17,206 nucleotides of DNA from Candidatus Methanoplasma sp. (lineage in GTDB: Archaea > Thermoplasmatota > Thermoplasmata > Methanomassiliicoccales > Methanomethylophilaceae): assembly GCA_031288985.1 (NCBI GenBank), contig JAITQH010000028.1, positions 1 to 17,206 of the forward strand, written 5' to 3'. The first letter of the stretch is position 1, and each line of letters starts with the position of its first letter. A program made the position numbers and the translations under genes. A model generated the notes under the pieces. That model searched no databases. It was not told the DNA's origin and saw only the letters and a program-made list of their open reading frames with translations. Of this stretch, positions 5,942 through 12,810 are shown piece after piece.

Positions 5942-7720
5942 TTAATTCATCCCGCCCCGCCGCTCCCCGTTCTTGGCATCCGGGGATTTTCCCAACCGCG
6001 CCGAAGATTGTCCGCGATCCTCCTTTCTGCGGTGCGCGTCTGCGATCTTGTCGTATGTCGCGACAGTGTCCGAATCTTCGGGGCCGAGGACCTTTTCTTG
6101 GATCTCCAATGCTTTTTCGTACCATTCCAGAGCCTTGCCGTAATCTCCCTTTCTGTGGTGCGCGTTCCCGATGTTGCTGTATATCGCGGCGACATCGGGG
6201 TCTTCGGCTCCGAAGGCTCTTTCCGCGGCCGCCAATGTCTTTTGATACCATTCCAGAGCCTCGTCGCAGTCTCCGTTTCTGAGATGCGCGTCTGCGGCAT
6301 TGCTGTATGCCACTACAGTGTCGGGATGCTCCGGCCCGAAGACCTTTTCTTGTATTGCCGCAGCCTTCTGATAATAGCCCGGGGCTTTGCCGCACTCGCC
6401 CTTGCCGTCGTATGCGCCTGCGATGTTGCGATATATCACAGCAATGTACGGATGTTCGGGGCCGAGGGTCTTCTCCGCGATCGCCAAGGTCTTGAAGTGC
6501 CATTCCAAGGCTTGATCGTATTCTCCTTTCCAATGGTGCGCATATGCAATGTTGACATAGGTCGCGGCCGTCTTCGGGTGTTCGGGGCCGAGGATCTTTT
6601 CCTGAAGCGGCAACACCCTGAGGCTCCATTCCAAAGCTTTGTCGTAATCTCCCTTTCTGAGATGCACGCCTGCGATGTTGCCGCAGGACTCCATGGCGTC
6701 GGGGTGCTCCGGACCGAGGGCCTTCTCCCGGATCGCCAAGGCCTTTTGGTGCCATTCCAGAGCTTGGCCGCAGTCCGTTCTGCTGTCGTGAACGATCCCG
6801 ATGTTGCCGCATGTCAGGGCAAGGTCGGGGTGTTCCGGGCCGAGGATGTTTTCCTGAAGGGCCAAGGTCTTCATGTACCACTCCAGAGCTTGATCGTAAT
6901 CTCCTTTCAAATGGTGTGCATATCCGACATCGAGGCAGGCGGCGGCCGTCTTCGGGTTTTCCGGACCGAGGGTCTTCTCTCGGATCGCCAAGGTCTTCAT
7001 GTACCATTCCAGAGCTTGATCGTAATCTCCCTTTCTGCGGTGCACGCCCGCAATAAGGCTGTACGTATCGGCGGTCTCGGGGTGTTCGGCGCAGAGCGTC
7101 CTTTCTTGGAAGGCCAAGGCCTTTTGGTGCCATTCCAGAGCGTGATCGTAATCTCCTTTGCCGTCATGCGCGGCCCCTATGTTGTTGTATATCGCGGCGA
7201 TGTACGGATGTTCGGGGCCGAGGGTCTTCTCCGCGATCGCCAAGGTCTTCATGTACCATTCCAGAGCTTGATCGCAATCTCCTTTTTCGTGGCATGTGTA
7301 TGCAATGTCTATGCTGGCCGCCGCCGTCTTTGGGTGTTCCGGGCCGAATGCCTTCTCTCGGACGGCCAAGGCCTTTCGGTACCACTCCAGAGCTTGGTCG
7401 CGATCCCCCTTTCCGCGGTGCGCCGCCGCAATGCCGTTGTATGCCTCCGCAACGTCCGGGTGCTCCGGGCCGAGGGTCTTCTCCAGAATGGGCAAAGCCC
7501 TCAGATACTGCGCCAGAGCTTGATCGTAATCTCCTTTTTCATAATGCACGTCGCCGATGTTGCCGCACGCGGCGGCCGTGTTCGGGTGCTCCGGGCCGAA
7601 TGCCTTCTCCGTTGCCTCCAATGCCTTCAGGTACCACTCCAGGGCTTTGTCGTATTCCTCCTTTTTGTGGTGCGAGCCTGCGATCCTGTTATAGGTGGCG
7701 GCCATGTTTTTTGACGTCAT
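5942..7720 (-). CDS. Kinesin-light-chain-type tetratricopeptide repeat protein, 13 tandem 42-residue repeats
   Basis: This 592-residue protein is almost all repeat: eight leading residues, 13 complete 42-residue TPRs, then a degenerate 14th of 38 residues ending in a basic tail. Each unit follows the pattern NIAxAHxxKGDYDxALEWYxK followed by LGPEHP, the TPR_10/TPR_12 type. It has no signal peptide, no membrane span and no added effector domain such as CHAT or NB-ARC. A scaffold or protein-binding role is therefore all that can be said. ATG at 7720-7718 follows an AGGCGAAGGA Shine-Dalgarno-like stretch; an in-frame ATG at 7705 is a weaker option. Codon use (many GAT, GAA, CAA, GCT) is more AT-ending than in the neighbours, which may mean recent acquisition or rapid repeat turnover. 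Proteins of this type are common and variable in methanogens. Confidence 0.9.
   Translation of the reverse strand: MTSKNMAATYNRIAGSHHKKEEYDKALEWYLKALEATEKAFGPEHPNTAAACGNIGDVHYEKGDYDQALAQYLRALPILEKTLGPEHPDVAEAYNGIAAAHRGKGDRDQALEWYRKALAVREKAFGPEHPKTAAASIDIAYTCHEKGDCDQALEWYMKTLAIAEKTLGPEHPYIAAIYNNIGAAHDGKGDYDHALEWHQKALAFQERTLCAEHPETADTYSLIAGVHRRKGDYDQALEWYMKTLAIREKTLGPENPKTAAACLDVGYAHHLKGDYDQALEWYMKTLALQENILGPEHPDLALTCGNIGIVHDSRTDCGQALEWHQKALAIREKALGPEHPDAMESCGNIAGVHLRKGDYDKALEWSLRVLPLQEKILGPEHPKTAATYVNIAYAHHWKGEYDQALEWHFKTLAIAEKTLGPEHPYIAVIYRNIAGAYDGKGECGKAPGYYQKAAAIQEKVFGPEHPDTVVAYSNAADAHLRNGDCDEALEWYQKTLAAAERAFGAEDPDVAAIYSNIGNAHHRKGDYGKALEWYEKALEIQEKVLGPEDSDTVATYDKIADAHRRKEDRGQSSARLGKSPDAKNGERRGGMN
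6059..7696 (-). repeat. Tandem 126-bp coding repeat array (13 units) with higher-order structure
   Basis: Thirteen in-frame units of exactly 126 bp encode the TPRs, with no indels between units. Some copies are nearly identical at DNA level. Bases 6444-6493 and 7200-7249 match over 50 bp at a distance of 756 bp (six units). Bases 6983-7022 and 7235-7274 match over 40 bp at 252 bp (two units). Protein features also recur every three units. These identities point to recent internal duplication. Confidence 0.9.
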
Positions 7721-7750
7721 TCCTTCGCCTGATGGTGTTTCGATAGGACG

Positions 7751-7780
7751 CGGGAACCGTATAATGATAGCGGGTTCCCG
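7751..7780. promoter_or_regulatory. 8-bp perfect palindrome around a minus-strand TATA-like element
   Basis: CGGGAACC (7751-7758) and GGTTCCCG (7773-7780) are exact inverted copies 14 bases apart. Read on the minus strand, the loop contains an AT-rich CATTATAC at about 7758-7765, placed so that transcription of the TPR gene would begin near 7738. The arrangement looks like an operator straddling a promoter, but an RNA hairpin or chance is possible. Confidence 0.45.
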
Positions 7781-7857
7781 ACGGGCCTCAACGCGCTCGG
7801 AAAGGTCTCCTCCGCCGCCCGCTCCGATGCGGATCCGGGACTCGGCTCCAAACTAAG

Positions 7858-7867
7858 AAAATATTTA
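7858..7867 (+). promoter_or_regulatory. TATA box for thiL
   Basis: AAATATTTAA is preceded by a purine-rich AAGA (BRE-like) and centred about 27 bases before ATG 7891. As with the TraB gene, the spacing implies a leaderless transcript, and there is no Shine-Dalgarno sequence before the ATG. The remaining 170-base divergent gap (7721-7890) holds only this element and the palindrome at 7751-7780. Confidence 0.65.
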
Positions 7868-7890
7868 AGCGCCATGCCGTTGCTGTCCCG

Positions 7891-8829
7891 ATGGCTTCTC
7901 TTAAGGACGTCGGCGAAAGGGCCCTCATCCGAAACATAATCGATATGATCCGCCCCGGCCCGTTCGTCGGCCCGGGCGACGATGCAGCCGTCGTCCGGAT
8001 CGAAGACGGCAGGATCGTTGCCGGCACGGACATGGTCTCGTTCGAGAGGCATTTTCCTTCCGGGATGACGTACGAGCAGTTCGGATGGACCGCAGCCGCC
8101 GTCAATTTCAGCGACATGGCCGGCATGGGCGCGAGGCCCATAGGGCTTTTGGCCTCCTTCGCGATGCCCGGCGACATGGACGAATCGTCCCTGTACGAGA
8201 TGGTCGGAGGCATGGATCGATGCGCCGAACACTGCGGGACCCACATAATCGGCGGCGACACCAAACCCGGCCCCGGGATCATAGTCGGAACCGCGCTGGG
8301 TTCGTTGGACGGGAGGGCCCCTCTTCTGAGATCGGGCGCCCGTCCCGGCGACATGGTCGCCGTCACAGGACGGCTTGGCGGCGCGGCGGCCGCATTCGCC
8401 GCCCTGGAGAATGGAATGGAGGGGTGCTCTCTTCAGCCGCTGCTTGCCCCGATCCCGCGCGTGAAGGAAGGCATAGCTCTGTCGTCTTTGTGGGCCGCGA
8501 CCTCCTGCATGGATCTTTCCGACGGACTCGCGGAGGCCGCCGGAAGCATCTGCAGAGCAAGCGGCGTGGGAATGGAGATACGGATGGAATTCATACCGGC
8601 CGGCGGCGATGTTCCCAAGATATGCTCCGAAACGAACCTTTCATATACCGATGCTTTGCTTTATTGGGGCGGCGATTATGAACTCCTGTTCACATTCGGC
8701 AGGGAGAGGTTGTCGGAGCTGCACTCCGTCGGCCTCGATTTCTCTGTGATCGGCGCAGTGACCGACGGGAACGGCCCGTATGTCACGGACGGCGAAGAGA
8801 GGACGGTGATGAAAAACGCCCGCTATTAA
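7891..8829 (+). CDS. thiL: Thiamine-monophosphate kinase ThiL
   Basis: This enzyme phosphorylates thiamine monophosphate with ATP to give thiamine diphosphate, the last step of the pathway. The PurM-like/ThiL motifs are in order. GPGDDAAV (27-34) binds Mg-nucleotide. NFSDMAGMGARP (about 72-83) and a GGDT motif (near residue 121) follow. DLSDGLA (208-214) and GGDYELLF (260-267) close the active site. At 312 residues it is of normal length. ATG 7891 lies 27 bases after a TATA box, so it is probably the first base or bases of the mRNA. The radical SAM gene begins seven bases after the stop, suggesting co-transcription. No other thiamine genes are visible in the window. Confidence 0.95.
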   Translation: MASLKDVGERALIRNIIDMIRPGPFVGPGDDAAVVRIEDGRIVAGTDMVSFERHFPSGMTYEQFGWTAAAVNFSDMAGMGARPIGLLASFAMPGDMDESSLYEMVGGMDRCAEHCGTHIIGGDTKPGPGIIVGTALGSLDGRAPLLRSGARPGDMVAVTGRLGGAAAAFAALENGMEGCSLQPLLAPIPRVKEGIALSSLWAATSCMDLSDGLAEAAGSICRASGVGMEIRMEFIPAGGDVPKICSETNLSYTDALLYWGGDYELLFTFGRERLSELHSVGLDFSVIGAVTDGNGPYVTDGEERTVMKNARY

Positions 8830-8836
8830 CCCCACG

Positions 8837-9829
8837 GTGGAGGCTTCCCACTATCATGCGGAGGACGGAGTATACGTCTGCGGCCTGTGCCCGCACGGAT
8901 GCAGGATACCGGTCGGAGGGTTCGGAAGATGCGGCACGCGCAGAGGGGAGGAGAGGATGCTCGTGGCGTACACTTACGGAAGGGTGTCGTCCATGGCGAC
9001 CGACCCCATAGAGAAGAAGCCGTTGTATCACTATTATCCAAAGAGCAAGATATTCTCCGTCGGCGGCATCGGATGCAACCTCTCCTGCAAGAACTGCCAG
9101 AATTATTCGGTATCCATGTCCCCCTCCGGAAAGAAGAGGACCACATACGAGTCTCCGGAAGAGATCGTGGCCATGTGCAGGACAGAGAGGCTGGATTCCA
9201 TCGCCTTCACGTACAATGAGCCGACGGTCTGGTTCGAATATATCATGGACGCGGCGGCATACGACCGCGACATACGCTATGTGGCCGTCACCAACGGCGT
9301 CATCTCGGAGGAGCCGCTGAAGGAGCTCTGCCGCGTGACCGACGCCATGAACATAGACGTCAAGGGATTCACGGACAAGTTCTACAGGGATGTGTGCGGC
9401 GGGCGCCTGGCCGACGTGCTGAGATCCGCCGAGATCGTGCACGAGCGCAAGGTGCATCTGGAACTCACCTATCTTGTGATCCCCGGATACAACGACTCCG
9501 AGGAAGAGATCGCCGGATTCTGCCATTGGGTCAGGGATTGCATCTCCGCCGACACGCCTGTGCATTTCACACGGTTCCATCCCGACTACGAGATGATGGA
9601 TGTTCCCATGACCCCCGTGGACACGCTTCTCCTGTGCAAGGAGGCCGCCGAGGAGTCCGGCATCGAGTTCGCCTACATCGGCAACGCGCTTACCGACGAC
9701 GGCTCCGACACATACTGCCCCGAATGCGGCGGTCTGGTCATCAGACGCACGGGGTACGCAGTCGACCTCGTAGCGCTGGACGGGCGCCGCTGTGCGTACT
9801 GCAAGCACCGCCTCAACATCATAAGGTGA
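8837..9829 (+). CDS. amrS: AmmeMemoRadiSam-system radical SAM enzyme (AmrS-like)
   Basis: This 330-residue protein has the canonical radical SAM triad CxxxCxxC at Cys 80, 84 and 87 (CNLSCKNC), followed by the NxxVS part and a TYNEPTVWFEY segment typical of the AmrS group. An N-terminal cysteine cluster (Cys 15, 18, 22) and a C-terminal ribbon (CPECGG, then CAYCKH) are also family features. The start must be GTG 8837, because the frame has a stop at 8810 and no ATG between; the N terminus then matches the family. No Shine-Dalgarno sequence is evident, so translation may be coupled to thiL, whose stop is seven bases upstream. The usual partners, MEMO1-like and AMMECR1-like proteins, are not in this window. 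Its 3' end overlaps the convergent prepilin peptidase gene by 11 bases. The reaction cannot be read from the sequence. Confidence 0.9.
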   Translation: MEASHYHAEDGVYVCGLCPHGCRIPVGGFGRCGTRRGEERMLVAYTYGRVSSMATDPIEKKPLYHYYPKSKIFSVGGIGCNLSCKNCQNYSVSMSPSGKKRTTYESPEEIVAMCRTERLDSIAFTYNEPTVWFEYIMDAAAYDRDIRYVAVTNGVISEEPLKELCRVTDAMNIDVKGFTDKFYRDVCGGRLADVLRSAEIVHERKVHLELTYLVIPGYNDSEEEIAGFCHWVRDCISADTPVHFTRFHPDYEMMDVPMTPVDTLLLCKEAAEESGIEFAYIGNALTDDGSDTYCPECGGLVIRRTGYAVDLVALDGRRCAYCKHRLNIIR

Positions 9830-10673
9830 GGAAAAGAGGATTTCCGATCGTCAGCACGATCAGCGCGACCGCCGCCATGGGGACGATGAACGGCAGCATC
9901 GGAGTGACCCAGACCTTCTCGGCCCCCGCGTCCCTCAGCCTTTCGAAGACCTCTCCGGACCTGTCATTAGGCTTTATACGAACAATTTCGCCGTTCACGG
10001 CATCCTCGATCGGCCACACATGCGCAGATGCGGCGGCATCGATGTCCATGCGGCGGCCCGTGAACATGCGGCGGTCGAAGTCCCCTCTTATCGCATTGAC
10101 GGCCGCCATGGCCGCCGCGATCGGGATGACGGCGACCGATGAAAAGAACAATATCGAAAGAGAGGGGACGAATATGGCCGCGGCGACGCCGTTGACCTCT
10201 ATCAAAGGGAGTCCGAACGCCTGCGGGAACACCGGAAACATCATTGACAGCACGATGAGGCACTTGGCGTCCGCCCCGCCTTTCAGGATCCCGGTGTAAT
10301 ACATCGCAAGATACATGAGATAACAGACCGGCACGGACAGCCAAGCTGAGAACAGCCCGTCTCCGTGAAGGAAGTACAGCGGAACGGCGAACACCGCCGC
10401 CATGATCGGATAGAGCGCCTTCGGCCCGGAGTCTCTTTCCCAAAGCACGTCTGCCAGGATCAGCGCCGATCCTGCGGCGAGGCACAGGAACTCCCACTTC
10501 AATCCCTCTTCCATTATAGAATATATCAAGAACAGGATCGTCCCGACGCCGCCGATGGCCGCCCAATGCCGATCCGAGACCTCCCGCGTCCTCCAATCCG
10601 ACAGGGCCGCCGACGCGATGACGGGCACGGTCACGGCGAACGCCGTCAGCCACAGAACTTCCGCATGATCCAC
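9819..10673 (-). CDS. Archaeal A24-family prepilin peptidase (FlaK/PibD/EppA-like)
   Basis: This 284-residue integral membrane aspartic protease would cut class III signal peptides of archaeal pilins or archaellins. The two catalytic aspartates are visible: Asp 26 in SDWRTREV and Asp 135 in GGADAK, the archaeal form of the GxGD motif. About eight hydrophobic segments are present, with a soluble stretch at residues 190-250 before a last hydrophobic helix. GTG at 10673-10671 is the only usable start: the frame has a stop 11 codons upstream and no ATG between. A TATA-like region at 10695-10709 lies about 26-30 bases upstream, so this mRNA is probably leaderless too. No pilin or archaellin gene is visible nearby, so the substrate is unknown. 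The gene is divergent from the MscS gene and convergent, with an 11-base overlap, with the radical SAM gene. Confidence 0.85.
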   Translation of the reverse strand: MDHAEVLWLTAFAVTVPVIASAALSDWRTREVSDRHWAAIGGVGTILFLIYSIMEEGLKWEFLCLAAGSALILADVLWERDSGPKALYPIMAAVFAVPLYFLHGDGLFSAWLSVPVCYLMYLAMYYTGILKGGADAKCLIVLSMMFPVFPQAFGLPLIEVNGVAAAIFVPSLSILFFSSVAVIPIAAAMAAVNAIRGDFDRRMFTGRRMDIDAAASAHVWPIEDAVNGEIVRIKPNDRSGEVFERLRDAGAEKVWVTPMLPFIVPMAAVALIVLTIGNPLFLTL

Positions 10674-10693
10674 GGACGCGCATACGTCAGACA

Positions 10694-10710
10694 GATAATT
10701 ATTTTATCTC
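10694..10710. promoter_or_regulatory. Shared, nearly palindromic TATA region of a divergent gene pair
   Basis: GATAATTATTTTATC (10694-10708) is an imperfect palindrome with exact ends GATAA/TTATC. Its centre is about 26-28 bases from both the ATG at 10730 (plus) and the GTG at 10673 (minus). One element could therefore position TBP for both directions, with leaderless transcripts on both sides. Confidence 0.55.
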
Positions 10711-10729
10711 ATGAGGTTTCCCGTGAATC

Positions 10730-12274
10730 ATGATGTCCAAGGGTGCAGCCATTGCCGTCGCGCTTGTCGCGGTGGCGTCGGCGCTGTTGTTGGCCGTGCC
10801 GTTCGGAGAGGCCTCCGGGGCCGATGCCGACGGCATTGTGGCATCCTCATACGGCGAGTCGGTCTCAGTGCACGCCGGGGGCGTCGTCGAGTTCGACATA
10901 TTGGTGTCCAACATCCTTCCGGACGACAGCCTCGGCAACCGCCGAATGGTGACCGTAACGGCCGGACACATCGATGATGTGGACGTCACCGCCGCCGAAG
11001 GGCACTTCCCTATAGACGGTCAGGATAGCAAGACGGTGAAGGTCAAGGTCGCCGCAAGCAGATATGCGGGGTCGTTCGACGGGATCCTGCACATAATTCT
11101 CAAGGTCAAGACCGTGCAGCCCAACTCTGCCGAGACCGAGACGTCCACGGACATCCATCTTCAGGTCAACTCCGAACTGTCGTCGGACAAGACGTTCAAC
11201 AAGATCCTGGGCGCGTTCGACAACCCGTTCCCAGAACCGTTCAACGGCGTACTGGCCACCACGGTGATAACATTCATCCTCTGGATTTTGATAGGCCTGA
11301 TAGTCGTGGAGGTCTTCATGCCGCTCTTTCTGCGCATGGTCCTGTTCAAGTACAAGTCCGAAGAAGACGACCTGAAGCATGAGATCAGACGGGTGGCTCC
11401 CCTGGTGCTGATACTGTTCGCGTTCAGCAAGAGCCTTTGGGTGTACGGGGCGCCGGATGAGATCGTGGTCATGCTGGAGTCTTGGTTCAACATACTGTAC
11501 ATAATCCTCGGCGCATACATCGTCTGGAGGCTCTACACGATCTACATGAAGCATGTGGTCAAGTCCGGCAAGGACAACACGGAGAGGGTGGATCTGGAAC
11601 CCATTCTCAAGCTGTTCGGGAAACTGGTCATCAGCGTGGTCGGAGTGGCCATGATCGCCACATCGCTGGGATTCAACCTCACCGTGATAATAACAAGCGC
11701 GGGCATAGTCAGCCTCGGGATCACCCTGGGGGCGCAGAGCGTGCTGAGCCAGTTCTTCAGCGGCCTCGTGATACTCATCACGCATCCCTTCCGCTCCGGC
11801 GATTACGTGCGCATAGGGACCAATTCGATCACGTACGAAGTGAGGAGCGTGAATCTCATGAACACCGTGTTCAAGAATTGGGACAACGAAGAGGACATAA
11901 TCATGCCCAACAACTCGGTCGCGGCGGCCACCGTGACCAACATCACGGCGGAGAACACGCTGTACAAGATCTATGTGTACATGAGCGTGGCCTACGGGAC
12001 CGACCTGGACAAGGCCAAGAGGATCATGATAGACGCGGCCATGAACGAGACGCTGGTTGTCAAGAGCGACTCCGTCCCCATGCCGGCCACCCGCCTGACG
12101 TCGCTGGACGCTTCAAGCGTCACGATAAGGCTTGCGGTGTTCATCCATGATTTCAACGACAGCGCCAGGGTGGAAGGGCTGCTCAGAGAGAAGATGTACC
12201 TTGCATTCCTGGAGAACGGCATATCCATACCGTTCCCTCAGTTGGACGTTCATCTCAGCAGAGAAGATGCGTGA
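10730..12274 (+). CDS. MscS-family mechanosensitive channel with secreted N-terminal domain
   Basis: This 514-residue protein begins with a signal peptide (residues 1-28, a hydrophobic AIAVALVAVASALLLAV core). A beta-rich extracytoplasmic domain of about 120 residues follows (35-155). Membrane helices lie at about 173-200, 222-240, 247-272 and 295-316. The pore helix and MscS core (about 319-353) include the small-residue pattern SLGITLGAQSVLSQFFSG. The beta domain (about 357-405, with HPFRSGDYVRIG) and the C-terminal alpha/beta domain (425-505, ending IPFPQLDVHL) are complete. MscS channels release solutes on osmotic downshock, and the family core here is intact. ATG 10730 is followed at once by a second ATG at 10733; 10730 fits the TATA spacing best. 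The extracytoplasmic domain is not needed for MscS function and is the unusual part. The gene stands alone. Confidence 0.9.
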   Translation: MMSKGAAIAVALVAVASALLLAVPFGEASGADADGIVASSYGESVSVHAGGVVEFDILVSNILPDDSLGNRRMVTVTAGHIDDVDVTAAEGHFPIDGQDSKTVKVKVAASRYAGSFDGILHIILKVKTVQPNSAETETSTDIHLQVNSELSSDKTFNKILGAFDNPFPEPFNGVLATTVITFILWILIGLIVVEVFMPLFLRMVLFKYKSEEDDLKHEIRRVAPLVLILFAFSKSLWVYGAPDEIVVMLESWFNILYIILGAYIVWRLYTIYMKHVVKSGKDNTERVDLEPILKLFGKLVISVVGVAMIATSLGFNLTVIITSAGIVSLGITLGAQSVLSQFFSGLVILITHPFRSGDYVRIGTNSITYEVRSVNLMNTVFKNWDNEEDIIMPNNSVAAATVTNITAENTLYKIYVYMSVAYGTDLDKAKRIMIDAAMNETLVVKSDSVPMPATRLTSLDASSVTIRLAVFIHDFNDSARVEGLLREKMYLAFLENGISIPFPQLDVHLSREDA

Positions 12275-12287
12275 TTCAAAGCGGCGG

Positions 12288-12370
12288 TTTTCGTTATTCC
12301 GCTGTGTATAAAATAAGGATTTATATAGTATAACTCGGCTTAGGCGCAGTAGAACTACGAATAACGAAAA
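12288..12370. promoter_or_regulatory. Perfect 12-bp inverted repeat bracketing the regulator promoter
   Basis: TTTTCGTTATTC (12288-12299) and its exact reverse complement GAATAACGAAAA (12359-12370) are separated by 59 bases that contain the TATA elements. The copies lie about 71 bases apart centre to centre. The arrangement suggests paired operator sites for the Lrp/AsnC protein encoded directly downstream, possibly wrapping or looping the promoter. A small inverted-repeat mobile element (83 bp) is an alternative, but no target-site duplication is seen. Confidence 0.65.
12306..12328 (+). promoter_or_regulatory. TATA elements of the lysine operon
   Basis: Two candidates lie close together: TATAAAAT (12307-12314) and TTATATAG (12321-12328). 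The second is preceded by the purine-rich AAGGAT, which resembles a BRE. It would start transcription near 12350, leaving about 38 bases of leader before ATG 12388. That leader contains the downstream copy of the inverted repeat. Confidence 0.6.
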
Positions 12371-12387
12371 TATGGATGGTGACCGTT

Positions 12388-12810
12388 ATGATAGACAACC
12401 TTGACAAACGCATTCTTGAGATAATGAAGAGGGACTCCAGATGTCCGTTCGTGGAGATAGCCAGCCAGCTGGGGGTCTCCGAGGGGACTGTAAGGAGCAG
12501 GGTCCACAGGATGACCGAGGAAGGGATCATCAGAGGATTCACCATAAAGACGAGTTCCAAGAACGTCAAGGCCCTTGTGGAGATACGGATCGACGTCAAC
12601 ACAGACACGGAGGCGATAGCCAAAGAGCTCTCCGGGTACGAAGGGGTGACGGAGGTCTTCGAGGTCACCGGCGATCAGGACATAATCGCCATCGTGGACG
12701 TCGAGACGTCCCAGAATCTCAATGACATCATTGAGAAGGTGCGCAGGTACGACAACATCCTCAGCACCCGCACGAGATTGATCTTAAAGGAGCATTTCGG
12801 AGAGAATTGA
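12388..12810 (+). CDS. Lrp/AsnC-family transcriptional regulator
   Basis: This 140-residue protein has a winged helix-turn-helix at about residues 4-50 (LDKRILEIMKRD, then a QLGVSEGTVRSRVHRM recognition region). A RAM/ligand-binding domain follows at about 60-135, with the typical GVTEVFEVTGDQDIIAIVDV strand and turn. ATG 12388 gives the usual family N terminus (MIDNLDKRIL) and has GGTGA at 12379-12383 as a Shine-Dalgarno sequence. In-frame ATG 12376 would add four residues and is possible. The stop codon touches the dapA start, so the regulator is the first gene of the lysine operon. RAM domains usually bind amino acids. Lysine sensing and autoregulation through the inverted repeat upstream are plausible but inferred. 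Confidence 0.9.
   Translation: MIDNLDKRILEIMKRDSRCPFVEIASQLGVSEGTVRSRVHRMTEEGIIRGFTIKTSSKNVKALVEIRIDVNTDTEAIAKELSGYEGVTEVFEVTGDQDIIAIVDVETSQNLNDIIEKVRRYDNILSTRTRLILKEHFGEN

Noticed and set aside
5052..7133. Long minus-strand open frame spanning the transporter and the TPR array
   Set aside because: It runs antisense through the well-defined EamA gene and in another frame of the TPR repeats; the product is Arg/Pro/Ser-rich and low in complexity.
5828..7714. Long plus-strand open frame opposite the TPR gene
   Set aside because: It exists because the 126-bp repeats have no stop in that antisense frame. Its product is an Arg/Val/Phe-rich mirror of the repeats, begins inside the transporter gene and has no family features. 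The minus-strand TPR reading is clearly the coding one.
5942..7720. Regular 126-bp periodicity considered as CRISPR or other non-coding array
   Set aside because: The period is a multiple of three, the frame stays open through all units and the product is a textbook TPR; there are no short direct repeats with unique spacers.
12288..12370. 83-bp inverted-repeat element as a miniature transposon
   Set aside because: There is no visible target-site duplication or second copy, and the TATA boxes and position before an Lrp gene fit an operator better; kept only as an alternative.
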